This document shows positions 29,280-38,215 of a DNA stretch of 64,000 nucleotides, piece after piece. The translations under genes were made by a program, and so were the position numbers. Source of the stretch: Candidatus Alistipes intestinigallinarum (GTDB taxonomy: Bacteria; Bacteroidota; Bacteroidia; Bacteroidales; Rikenellaceae); NCBI GenBank assembly GCA_019115745.1, contig DXDA01000056.1, positions 1 through 64,000 on the forward strand, written 5' to 3'. How positions within the stretch are numbered: the stretch's first letter is position 1; each line of letters starts with the position of its first letter. A model generated the notes under the pieces. The model did not search any database. It was not told the DNA's origin and worked only from the letters and a program-made list of their open reading frames with translations.

Positions 29280-31636
29280 GCTTCGTCGATGCGTTCGAAG
29301 AGACACTTTACGGAGGCTTCCCGGGGGTCGTAGTCGTCGATTTCGCGGAGTGCGGCGGTGACGATCCCCTCCCCGGTGTCGATCCGGAATGCGGAGCGGA
29401 TGTCGGGGGCTCCGGTCCCGGGCGCAAAGAGCGCCTCGAATTCGTGAGGAGCGATCCGCAGACGGAGCGAAATGCGTTCGCGGAGGGCTTCGCGGCGGAC
29501 CTGATGGTCGTAGTAGCGGTGGAGACCCTGGGCGCCGTCGCGGTCCTCGAATCCCAGCGTAAAGGGCTCCGTGTCGTCGTCGCCGGGGTGGAGGAAGGCG
29601 ATGAGTGGGTATTCGCTCTGCCCCGAGGGGTACCCCCATCGCTCGTTTTCGGGCAGGGGCTTGATCCCGACGTAGCGAACGATGCGGGGTGTGAAGTTCG
29701 TGCCGTCGTCTTCGGCGTCGTCGCGGTCTCCGACCTGCAGGAGTAGGGCCGACGGGGCGTTGAGATAGTGTCCCGTGGAGTTGAGCGAGGGGGCGAAGAG
29801 GGGGTTGCGGAGGACCTTTTCGCCCTGCAGCGAGGCGTAGGAGGGAACCTCGAAGCTCCAGCTCCCGAGCGTGGTCTCTTCGTCGGCGTCGAAACGGGTC
29901 ACGGCCCCGTCACCCTCCTGGAACCGCCAGGTGCGCACTTCGTGGATTTCGGGAGCGATCTGCTGCCGGACGACGGGCTGCGAGAAGTCGGTCCGACGGC
30001 TCCAGTCGACCGCTTCTCCGATACCGAAGAAGTCGGGTTCGGGCTCGATCCATACGGTGCGGGTCGGCTCTTCGGTGTAGAACCTCAGGTTGAAGAGGTG
30101 TGCGAGGGCTTCGAGCAGCTCGGACTGCTGTATGTCGTGCCGGGCGACGTCGGCGAAGTCGATCGACGAACCGAACGCCGGTCCGGGTTGAAAGACGGGC
30201 CGCAGCGAACACTCCTTGTGCAACGTGAGCTGCATCCCCTCCTCGGCCCCTGCGAAGTAGATCTGGTTGAAGTATTTGGGCGAGGTCGGGGATACTTTTT
30301 CCGAAGGGGTCCGGAGTTTCACCTCGACGGTTGTCTCTCCCGTTTCGTCGATATACCCGTTGTAGAGGGCCCAGTCACCGGTGTAGGGTACCCACTGCGC
30401 ATTTTCGTAGATCTGCAGCTTGAGATTGGAGAGTTTTCCCGTCTCGGGGCTGTTGAGCACGATCGTGCGCGCGATGAAGGTGGTCCATATGACATCCTGA
30501 ATGATGCCTCGGGTCAGGCTCAGCCGGTATTGGTTTCCGGGCTGATGGTCGAAGACGATTACCCGGTATAAGAAGTTGTTCGTGAGCTGGTTGCGGAGGT
30601 CTTCGTAACGGTTGGCCAGTTGGAATCCGAATTCGGCGCCGGGTCCGAGATAGATGGTGTCGAATCCGGAGAGACGATCCCGGGAGAGGATTCGGTGGGT
30701 GGTGGTGTATTTGAGGTAGTATTCGAATCCGACGGTGATTTCGGACGGGGGCGTGAAGCAGATTTTGTCGTCGACCGTCGAGAAGCAGTTGCCGTTGTTG
30801 TAGAGTCCGCTGATGGCCTCTCCGTCGACATCGATGGCCTGGGGTGTGGCCGTGTCGACGATGTTTCCGACGGTGTTGGCCAGGGCCTTGGGGTTGGCCG
30901 TGACGCGTCCGAATTCGTTTCCGGTTGCGGTGGCGGGCCCGAGCCTCCGTGCCTGAAATCCCATCCGGTTGACAGCCGCGGCGGTGTCGCGTGAGGCGTA
31001 GGCCCCGCTCATGTAGAGCGACTGGAAGAGCTCCGACTCGAAAAAACGGCTTTTGACGCGGTATCCGGCCTGTGAGAAGATTGTCCCGACGAGCGTGGCG
31101 ACGTGCAGGAAGGGGTGGTAATCCTCCACGGCGAGAAACCGTTCCGCGGGGAGCAGGTCCGACGAGCTGTTCTGCTGCTCGTAATCGTCGTGGTGGACGG
31201 GGAAGAACCGGACGGGAGAGTCGTCGGTCCAACTTTGGTAGATGGCCGTGGGGGTCAGCTTTCCGGACCAGTCGATTCCGAGTTCGTCGAATTTGCTTCG
31301 TGCGGCCTGTTCGGCCCACCCGGCCCCGCCGCTGCGGATCTCGATTTCGTACCGGGCGCCCTTCACGGCGAGCAGGCGGACGCTCCCTTCGATCAACACG
31401 GCACCCTCTTCAGTGAGTTCGGCGCGGTGCGGCGCCTCGTTGAAGAGCAGGGCGGAGTCGGGGTCCTCGGCGAACTGCAGAATCGGACGGTTGCGGGGCG
31501 TGACCGGAAGCTCGATCTTCAGCGAACGCCCTTCGCGTGCGTCGTCGATCGTTTCGGTCCGTGCGGCGTCGTACCCGGGTACGGCGATGGCGTCGGTTCC
31601 CAGGTCGCAAATCATTCCGTCGATGCTCAGTTCCAT
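29276..31636 (-). CDS. Large phage virion/tail-associated-like protein (786 aa)
   Basis: ORF start trimmed to MELSIDGMICDLG at 31636; co-directional with and overlapping cassette neighbours; domain not recognised. Confidence 0.6.
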   Translation of the reverse strand: MELSIDGMICDLGTDAIAVPGYDAARTETIDDAREGRSLKIELPVTPRNRPILQFAEDPDSALLFNEAPHRAELTEEGAVLIEGSVRLLAVKGARYEIEIRSGGAGWAEQAARSKFDELGIDWSGKLTPTAIYQSWTDDSPVRFFPVHHDDYEQQNSSSDLLPAERFLAVEDYHPFLHVATLVGTIFSQAGYRVKSRFFESELFQSLYMSGAYASRDTAAAVNRMGFQARRLGPATATGNEFGRVTANPKALANTVGNIVDTATPQAIDVDGEAISGLYNNGNCFSTVDDKICFTPPSEITVGFEYYLKYTTTHRILSRDRLSGFDTIYLGPGAEFGFQLANRYEDLRNQLTNNFLYRVIVFDHQPGNQYRLSLTRGIIQDVIWTTFIARTIVLNSPETGKLSNLKLQIYENAQWVPYTGDWALYNGYIDETGETTVEVKLRTPSEKVSPTSPKYFNQIYFAGAEEGMQLTLHKECSLRPVFQPGPAFGSSIDFADVARHDIQQSELLEALAHLFNLRFYTEEPTRTVWIEPEPDFFGIGEAVDWSRRTDFSQPVVRQQIAPEIHEVRTWRFQEGDGAVTRFDADEETTLGSWSFEVPSYASLQGEKVLRNPLFAPSLNSTGHYLNAPSALLLQVGDRDDAEDDGTNFTPRIVRYVGIKPLPENERWGYPSGQSEYPLIAFLHPGDDDTEPFTLGFEDRDGAQGLHRYYDHQVRREALRERISLRLRIAPHEFEALFAPGTGAPDIRSAFRIDTGEGIVTAALREIDDYDPREASVKCLFERIDEA

Positions 31637-32592
31637 GACACGCTGTTTTTGGGACGTACAACCAGTTCCAGGGCGCGGAGCACTCCGCGCTGCTGCACGA
31701 CGGCCTCCTGGGTGACGACATCGACCGGCGTGCAGGCCTCGCCGTCGATGCTCCACACCTGCGGGGCCGCAATGATCTCGGCGAGAGCCTCCAGCACCTC
31801 GGGGGTCTCGTATGCCGAGACGAGTTCCGTTTCGCGGTCGGTTTCGGCGGCGGTGACGAGGATGCCGTCGGCGCTTTCGGCGCGTTGCTTGGCAATGCGG
31901 AGCGTGGTGGAGCGCACCACGGGGAAGGAGTAGTGCTCGATCGATCCGCAGTGGGTTCTCCAGGCCATTCTCACGGCCTCCTGCGAGGCGGGGATCACCG
32001 TGTAGCGGACCACGCCGCAGGCCCCGGCATCGACCGTCAAGGTCTCGCACGCCGGGAAATCCCGGGTGTCGAGGCGGAAGATCTGAATTCCGACGCCTTC
32101 GGAATGGTAGCTTTCGGCCGTTACGGAGTCGGCGGATTGCCCGGAGACGGTCACGGCGCAGGCTTCGTCGCTCCACAGGGTGAGTTCGTCGGCGGCCCCT
32201 TCGGGGATGAGGCGTTCGAGCGGCATGGTGGTGCGGATGCAGGGGGCTGCAGGGACCTCGTCTCCGGGGAGGAAGGTGCGGGCCGGAGCCGTTGCCGCGA
32301 CGGCTTCGCTGCCGGTTTCCAGGGCGTCGACCCGGACCGTGATGCTGCGCTCTCCGGCCGGTTGGAATCCGGTGCCGCCCGTCGTGGGGGTGAACTGCAG
32401 GGTCCGGCGCAGCATCGGGGCGATGTCGAATGCCGCGGAGGTCGTCTCGGCGAACCGTTTGGCTCCGACGAGGGTCTCGGAAGCCTCGTCGACGATCCTG
32501 ACGTCGAGATTCCCGGCAGTCTCCTGCTCGACGGCATAGCGGATCGCCTGTCCGAGCGGGGCGTACGGTTGCGGAATTTGGGTGAATTGCAT
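31627..32592 (-). CDS. First gene of phage-structural cassette, beta-rich protein of unknown function (321 aa)
   Basis: Overlaps downstream start; MQFTQIPQPYAPLGQAIRYAVEQ. Confidence 0.6.
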   Translation of the reverse strand: MQFTQIPQPYAPLGQAIRYAVEQETAGNLDVRIVDEASETLVGAKRFAETTSAAFDIAPMLRRTLQFTPTTGGTGFQPAGERSITVRVDALETGSEAVAATAPARTFLPGDEVPAAPCIRTTMPLERLIPEGAADELTLWSDEACAVTVSGQSADSVTAESYHSEGVGIQIFRLDTRDFPACETLTVDAGACGVVRYTVIPASQEAVRMAWRTHCGSIEHYSFPVVRSTTLRIAKQRAESADGILVTAAETDRETELVSAYETPEVLEALAEIIAAPQVWSIDGEACTPVDVVTQEAVVQQRGVLRALELVVRPKNSVSWN

Positions 32593-32707
32593 GGTAAAAG
32601 GGATTTAGGGGAAATGTTTCGAGGGTGTTTGGAGCCGACCAGGAAGGACCCGGATTCGGTTCGGAACCGGGTTGGCCCGAGAGAACGTCTTGGATACGGC
32701 CCGGCGG

Positions 32708-32946
32708 TTTTCGAGAGAGGACGTGAATCCGGAGGTTGCCCGGCAGTTTTCGAGAGAGAGGGACCGGCCCCGGAGACTCCCTGTTGGTTTTCGAGAGGAG
32801 GAGCGTGAGCCCGGAGGCAGCCCGGCCGTTTTCGAGAGAGGGGACGGCTCCGAAGACTCCCCGTCGGTTTTCGAGAGAGGAAGTGAATCCGGAAGCAGTC
32901 CGGCGGTTTTCGAGAGAGGGAGGGAACGGTCCCGGAGACTGCCCGG
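32708..32946. repeat. Degenerate ~40-bp tandem repeat, 6 copies, alternating subtypes (~80-bp dimers)
   Basis: ttttcgagag at 32708, 32747, 32788, 32829, 32868, 32907 (spacing 39/41/41/39/39). Confidence 0.92.
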
Positions 32947-33190
32947 AGACGGGTTGGAAATGCCCCGGAACCGTCCCGGTCGTGGCGGAAATCGGCAGGA
33001 AGGGAGCACCTTCGAGGGCTGTCGACGCTTCGATGAGGACTTGCCTCGGGACCGGATGCCGGAAGCCTTCCGGGCTGTCGATAACGTGTCGAAAAGATGT
33101 TTATAACTGGTAATATCTCCCGGCAATGGTTTCTCGGACAGCGATTTTTGAATGTTGATAACTTGCCGGTCTCAGGCCTCAGCCTGTGAA

Positions 33191-33216
33191 TTGCAGGACA
33201 AATATACAACCTGCAA
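33191..33216 (-). promoter_or_regulatory. Promoter/operator of phage cassette: TATATTTG (33199-33206) flanked by ttgcagg/cctgcaa inverted repeat
   Basis: Perfect 7-bp inverted repeat around a minus-strand TAnnTTTG box; TTGACA-like upstream at 33225-33230. Confidence 0.6.
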
Positions 33217-33283
33217 TACCCCCTTGTCAAGAGGCGGGCGCACTTTTTCCAAAAATTATGGAAAACTTTTCGTAAAAAAGTCT

Positions 33284-33291
33284 TACCTTTG
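33284..33291 (+). promoter_or_regulatory. -7 box TACCTTTG for mqnA-like gene
   Basis: TAnnTTTG match. Confidence 0.6.
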
Positions 33292-33322
33292 TTCTCCGAA
33301 CCAACGTTTATATACCGTATGG

Positions 33323-33880
33323 ATGATGGTCATAGTTCCCCGTATAGCCGTCGTGTCGTGCCTCAGCACGACGCCCTTCATCTATGGTATCCGGCACGAA
33401 GGTAATCTGCGTGCCGAACTCTCGTTGTCTGCCCCATCCGAAATCACCCGCCTCTTTGCCGACGGCCTTGCCGATCTGGCGCTGATCCCGGCTGCCGCCT
33501 ATCCGACGTTGAAGGAGGCCCGCCTGGTCACGGAGTATTGCGTGGGCGGAGTTCCGAAATCGCTTTCCGCACTGCTTGCGTGCGATGATCCGCTGGTCGA
33601 GGCGTGGAAACCCTACGGCAAACTGCCTTGTGCCTTTGGGCTTTGGGTCGCGCGTCCCGAGGTGGAACCGGAGACGGTCGAGGCGTTGCAGTATGCCCTG
33701 ACCTACGGGCTGGAACGGGGCTACGAGGCGATTCTGGAGTCACCGTTTGCCGACGATCCGGGTCGCGCCTACGAGGGGCTGGCCCACTTCGACTACATTT
33801 TCGACAATCAGAAAGACAAGGCACTCAAAAAGTTCTGGGACTCGGGGCTGAAAGTGGCCCCGAGGACCAATCCGGGCTGA
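33323..33880 (+). CDS. mqnA: MqnA-like (chorismate dehydratase family) protein, apparently internally shortened
   Basis: RIAVVSCLSTTPFIYGI N-terminus, DLALIPAAAY, FGLWVARPEV near C-terminus; 185 aa. Confidence 0.7.
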   Translation: MMVIVPRIAVVSCLSTTPFIYGIRHEGNLRAELSLSAPSEITRLFADGLADLALIPAAAYPTLKEARLVTEYCVGGVPKSLSALLACDDPLVEAWKPYGKLPCAFGLWVARPEVEPETVEALQYALTYGLERGYEAILESPFADDPGRAYEGLAHFDYIFDNQKDKALKKFWDSGLKVAPRTNPG

Positions 33881-33949
33881 AGGGCATAGCGGACCGCAGG
33901 GCCCGCCTCTCTTGATTACGGATTTACGAACCTTTACAGAGAGCCTTTC

Positions 33950-34933
33950 ATGATTACCATCTACCTCAAACAATACAACAAGATCATCCGGAATGCCGAT
34001 ACGAAGCTCTTCGACGAGCTGGGCTACGACGACATTCTGTGGATCGACATGTTGTCGCCCACGATCAAGGAGCAGAAGGCCGTCGAGAACTTCATGGAGA
34101 TCAGCCTCCAGACCCGCCAGCAGGTCGAGGAGATCGAGTCGACGTCGAAATACTCGGAGAACGAGAATTCGATCGTCTCGAACGCGAACTTCTTTATTCC
34201 GACGGGCGATTCGTTCATCGTGGAGCCTGTTTCGTTCATCATCTCGAACGAGGGCGTGCTGGTCTCGGTGCGGAACGCCGAATTCCGGACCTTCCGCGAG
34301 ACGGAGAAGCGCCTCCAGATGAACTACCGCAGCTATTCGACGGGCTACCACCTGTTCATCTCGCTGCTGGAGGTGCGCATCGACTTCGACGCCGACCTCG
34401 TGGAGCTGATCGCCAAGCAGGTTGCGGCCTTGTCGAAGGACATCAACTCGGAAGATTCGATCGACAAGGAGGTTCTGCACCGCATCAGCGCCCTGCAGGA
34501 GAGTACGATGTCGCTGCGCGAGAACATCTTCGACCGGCAGCGGGTGCTGTCGGGCATTCTACGTTCGGAGCGCTTTCCGAACGATATCTACCCGCGTCTG
34601 CAACTGATGATCAAGGACGTGAACTCGCTGATCAACCATGCGGACTTCAGTTTCCAGCGTTTGGACTATATCCAGGATGCGGCGCTGGGTCTGATCAATA
34701 TCGAGCAGAACGGCATCGTGAAGATCTTCTCGGTGGCGGCCGTGATCTTCATGCCGGCGACGCTCATTGCGTCGATCTACGGGATGAACTTCAAGACGAT
34801 GCCCGAACTGGAGTGGACCTGGACCCTCTCGAACGGTTGGGTCGTGCCGGTGGGTTACCTGTTCGCCATTGCGCTGATGATCATCTGTTCGATCCTGACG
34901 ATCTGGTTCTTCCGTTACAAGAAGTGGCTTTGA
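33950..34933 (+). CDS. corA: CorA family magnesium transporter
   Basis: C-terminal IYGMNF (GMN motif) with two TM helices. Confidence 0.95.
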   Translation: MITIYLKQYNKIIRNADTKLFDELGYDDILWIDMLSPTIKEQKAVENFMEISLQTRQQVEEIESTSKYSENENSIVSNANFFIPTGDSFIVEPVSFIISNEGVLVSVRNAEFRTFRETEKRLQMNYRSYSTGYHLFISLLEVRIDFDADLVELIAKQVAALSKDINSEDSIDKEVLHRISALQESTMSLRENIFDRQRVLSGILRSERFPNDIYPRLQLMIKDVNSLINHADFSFQRLDYIQDAALGLINIEQNGIVKIFSVAAVIFMPATLIASIYGMNFKTMPELEWTWTLSNGWVVPVGYLFAIALMIICSILTIWFFRYKKWL

Positions 34934-34965
34934 TCCGGCTGTCGGCACAGCGACGTCCGTTGTTT

Positions 34966-34998
34966 ACCGCACATCCCCGGGGTGTGCGGTTTGTTTTT
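34966..34998 (+). terminator. Terminator after corA
   Basis: accgcaca/tgtgcggt stem then T-rich. Confidence 0.7.
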
Positions 34999-35082
34999 AC
35001 GCTCTTCTTTCTATGAAAGAAGACGAAATGATGCGGGCAATCCGGTTAAAATTTGTATCTTTGCTGCCTATATTGCCCTCTT

Positions 35083-36552
35083 ATGCTCGAAAAACTGGCC
35101 AAACAGACTGCCGTCTACGGAATCAGCACCATCGTGGTGCGGTTCCTGAGCTACCTGCTCACACCCTACTATACGCGGGTGTTCGGTCAGGAGACCTACG
35201 GAATCGTCACGGACGTCTACGCGCTGATCCCGCTGGCGCTCACGCTGCTGACCATGGGTATGGAGTCGAGCTATTTCCGCTTTTCGGCCAAGGCCGAGGA
35301 GGCGGGTGGCGATGTCAAGGGGGCCAAACGGCGCCTGTTCGCTACGACGTGGGGTGTCACGTCGCTGGCCGCCGCGATTTTCTTCGTCGTGATGGCTCTT
35401 TTCCGCGACGGGATCGCCGGATTGATGGGCGAGGCCTACGTCGCCCATCCGGAGTACGTCGTGTGGGTGGCGCTGATCATCCTCTTCGACGTGTGGGGCT
35501 GCATCCCCTTCTCGCGGCTGCGCGAACAGGGCCGTGCGATGACCTTCGTGGGTCTGAAGGCGCTGAACGTGGTGCTGAACGTGGCGCTGGCCTTCGCCTT
35601 CGGGGCCGCGGGGCTCTTCCGGACGGAGTTCGGCGTGGGGTGGGTCTTCGTGGCGAACCTGGCGGCGAGCGTGGTGACGTGGCTGGCGATTCTGACGACC
35701 ACGGAGCGCACCGTTCCGCGGATCAACCGGGCGCTGTTGGCGGCGGTTTTCGCCTATTCGCTGCCGCTGCTGGTGGGCGGACTGGCGGGCACGGCCAACG
35801 AGTTCATCGACCGGCAGTTGATCAAGTACCTCGTTCCCGAAGGGGCGATGGCGCAACTGGGCGTCTACGGCGCGATCACGAAGATCGCCGTGGTGATGAT
35901 GCTCTTCTACCAGATGTACCGGCTGGCTGCGGAGCCGTTCTTCCTGTCGAACTTCAAGAAATCGGACTTCGTGGCGATGAACGCCGCGGCGCTGAAATAC
36001 TACATGATGGCCTCGATGGTGATCTTTCTGGGAATCGCGCTGTTCCGCGACCTCTTTGCGCTGATCGTGGGCCGGGATTTCCGCGAGGGGATCTTCATCC
36101 TGCCGGTGGTGCTGGGCGCGAATGTCCTGACGGGCGTGTGGCTGAACCTCTCGTTCTGGTACAAACGCGAGGAGCGGACCTCACTGGCCATCGTGGTGAC
36201 GGGTTCGGGACTGGTGGCCATGACGGCCTTCGGGTTCTGGCTGATTCCGCTGTGGGGCTACTACGGTGCGGCCTGGGCGCGGCTGGCGAGCGAATCGGCG
36301 ATGGTTGCCGTGAGCTGGTGGCTCAACCGCCGCTACTACCCTACGCCCTACCCGTGGGGTCGGATCTGGGAGTATGTCCTGACGGCCCTGGCGGCCTTCG
36401 GGCTGTGCGAGATCGTAACACGCCTCGCGGACAATATGTTTGTCAGCTATGCGTTTAATATAGTGCTGTTTGGCGGATATGTGCTCTACCTGATCCGGCG
36501 GGAACGGATCGACGTGGGCGCGATGCTCCGGGCAGTCGTGAAAAGAGGTTGA
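35083..36552 (+). CDS. Oligosaccharide flippase / MATE-like membrane protein
   Basis: MLEKLAKQTAVYGISTIVVRFLSYLLTPYYTRVF; ~12-14 TM; TATCTTTG box upstream. Confidence 0.88.
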   Translation: MLEKLAKQTAVYGISTIVVRFLSYLLTPYYTRVFGQETYGIVTDVYALIPLALTLLTMGMESSYFRFSAKAEEAGGDVKGAKRRLFATTWGVTSLAAAIFFVVMALFRDGIAGLMGEAYVAHPEYVVWVALIILFDVWGCIPFSRLREQGRAMTFVGLKALNVVLNVALAFAFGAAGLFRTEFGVGWVFVANLAASVVTWLAILTTTERTVPRINRALLAAVFAYSLPLLVGGLAGTANEFIDRQLIKYLVPEGAMAQLGVYGAITKIAVVMMLFYQMYRLAAEPFFLSNFKKSDFVAMNAAALKYYMMASMVIFLGIALFRDLFALIVGRDFREGIFILPVVLGANVLTGVWLNLSFWYKREERTSLAIVVTGSGLVAMTAFGFWLIPLWGYYGAAWARLASESAMVAVSWWLNRRYYPTPYPWGRIWEYVLTALAAFGLCEIVTRLADNMFVSYAFNIVLFGGYVLYLIRRERIDVGAMLRAVVKRG

Positions 36553-37703
36553 ACGGGATGCGATTTGCGGATATTATCGGACAGGAGGAGTTGAAGCGGC
36601 ATCTGACCCGGTCGGTGGATACCGGACGGGTGAGCCATGCGCAGCTCTTTACGGGCCTGGCGGGCTACGGAACGCTGGCCCTGGCCGTGGCCTACGTGCA
36701 GTACCTCTGCTGCCGCCATCGCCACGACGGGGATTCGTGCGGCGAGTGCCCGGACTGCAGGCAGATCGAGGCGCTGGCCCATCCGGACCTGCACCTGGTC
36801 TTCCCGGTCAACAAACAGGGCAAGAAGTCGGGCGAGGCGATGCTGAGCGACGAGTTTCTCACGCCGTTCCGGGGGTTGTTCGCCGAGCGCGGGGGTTACT
36901 TCTCCCCGCAGGATTGGTACGACCGGCTGGACCTGGGCAAGACGCTCAAGGGGATGATCTCGGCGCGCGAGGCGGACGAAATCATCCGCAAACTCTCGTT
37001 CAAGAGCTTCGAGGCGGACTATAAAGTGATGCTGGTGTGGCTTCCGGAGACGATGAACGAGGAGGCTTCGAACAAGATCCTGAAGATCCTGGAGGAGCCC
37101 TGGGCGCGGACTGTTTTCGTGCTGGTGAGCGAGCAGCCGGACCGGTTGCTGCCGACGATTCTGTCGCGGACGCAGGAGGTTGCGGTGCCGCGGATCGCTC
37201 CGGAGGTGCTGGAGCAGGAGGCGCGGAACCGGGGCATCGTCGATCCGGTGCAGGCCCGGAACATGGCACGGCTGGCGGGCGGCGACCTGCTGGAGCTGGG
37301 TCACCTGGTGGCCGGGGAGAGCGATGCGGTCCGGAAGGAGCACTTCGACCTGTTCTGCAGCCTGATGCGTTTGAGTTACAACGACAAGCACCTCGAACTG
37401 ATCGGCTGGGCCGAGGAGGTTGCGCAGTTGTCGCGCGAGCAGCAGCGGGCCTTTCTGCGCAATGCGGCGCGTCTGTTGCGGGAGAGTTTCATGCTCCATG
37501 CGGGGATCCGGGAGATCGGTTACCTGTGGGGCGAGGAGCTGGCTTTCTGCACGAAGTTCGCGCCGTTCGTCGGGACGCAGAACATCGAACCGCTGATTGC
37601 AGAGATCGAGCGGTCCGGGGCTCAGATTGCGCAGAACGGCAATCCGACGATCGTTTTCACGCATTTTGCGCTCACGGTGAGCAAGATGATAAAACATTTG
37701 TAG
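36549..37703 (+). CDS. holB: DNA polymerase III subunit delta'
   Basis: FADIIGQEELKRHLTRSV; CCRHRHDGDSCGECPDC zinc ligands; NKILKILEEP. Confidence 0.9.
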   Translation: MNGMRFADIIGQEELKRHLTRSVDTGRVSHAQLFTGLAGYGTLALAVAYVQYLCCRHRHDGDSCGECPDCRQIEALAHPDLHLVFPVNKQGKKSGEAMLSDEFLTPFRGLFAERGGYFSPQDWYDRLDLGKTLKGMISAREADEIIRKLSFKSFEADYKVMLVWLPETMNEEASNKILKILEEPWARTVFVLVSEQPDRLLPTILSRTQEVAVPRIAPEVLEQEARNRGIVDPVQARNMARLAGGDLLELGHLVAGESDAVRKEHFDLFCSLMRLSYNDKHLELIGWAEEVAQLSREQQRAFLRNAARLLRESFMLHAGIREIGYLWGEELAFCTKFAPFVGTQNIEPLIAEIERSGAQIAQNGNPTIVFTHFALTVSKMIKHL

Positions 37704-37715
37704 TTTAGTGACGCT

Positions 37716-38207
37716 ATGGCACGAGTGGCTTTGTTATTAGGAGGAAACCAGGGGGATGTGAAACGGACATTCCAAACGGCACAACAGTTGATCAACTCGC
37801 GTGTAGGAGCCGTGCTTCGGTGCTCGCACCGCTACGAGAGCGAGGCGTGGGGTTTCCGGAGTTCGGACCGGTTTTCGAATCAGGCGCTGGAGGTCTCGAC
37901 GGACCTGACGCCTCACGAGGTGCTGGACGCCTGCCAGGCGATCGAGCGGGAACTGGGCCGCAATCGGGCTGCGGAGGCGATCGAGAAGGCGACGTCGGGT
38001 GCCCCCTACTGTTCCCGGCCGATCGACATCGACGTGATTTTCTACGACGATGCGGTCTTTTCGGACGAACGGCTGACGGTACCTCATCCGCACCTTGCCG
38101 AGCGGGAGTTCGCACTGGTTCCGCTGAACGAGATCATGCGCCAGCACCGGCATCCGGTGACGGGTCAGACGGTTGGCGAGATGCTGGAGTCGTTGCGAAA
38201 GGGATAA
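37716..38207 (+). CDS. folK: 2-amino-4-hydroxy-6-hydroxymethyldihydropteridine pyrophosphokinase
   Basis: ALLLGGNQGD; RPIDIDVIFYDD; PHPHLAEREFALVPLNEI. Confidence 0.96.
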   Translation: MARVALLLGGNQGDVKRTFQTAQQLINSRVGAVLRCSHRYESEAWGFRSSDRFSNQALEVSTDLTPHEVLDACQAIERELGRNRAAEAIEKATSGAPYCSRPIDIDVIFYDDAVFSDERLTVPHPHLAEREFALVPLNEIMRQHRHPVTGQTVGEMLESLRKG

Positions 38208-38215
38208 AACGAACC

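Noticed and set aside
32708-32946. Possible CRISPR array
   Set aside because: The whole ~40-bp unit is repetitive, with no unique spacers and no cas genes nearby
32605-33126. 173-aa minus ORF (and overlapping plus-strand ORFs) through the minisatellite
   Set aside because: Repeat spacings of 39/41 bp shift the frame between copies, giving different peptides; low-complexity S/P/R-rich product; openness explained by GC-rich repeat
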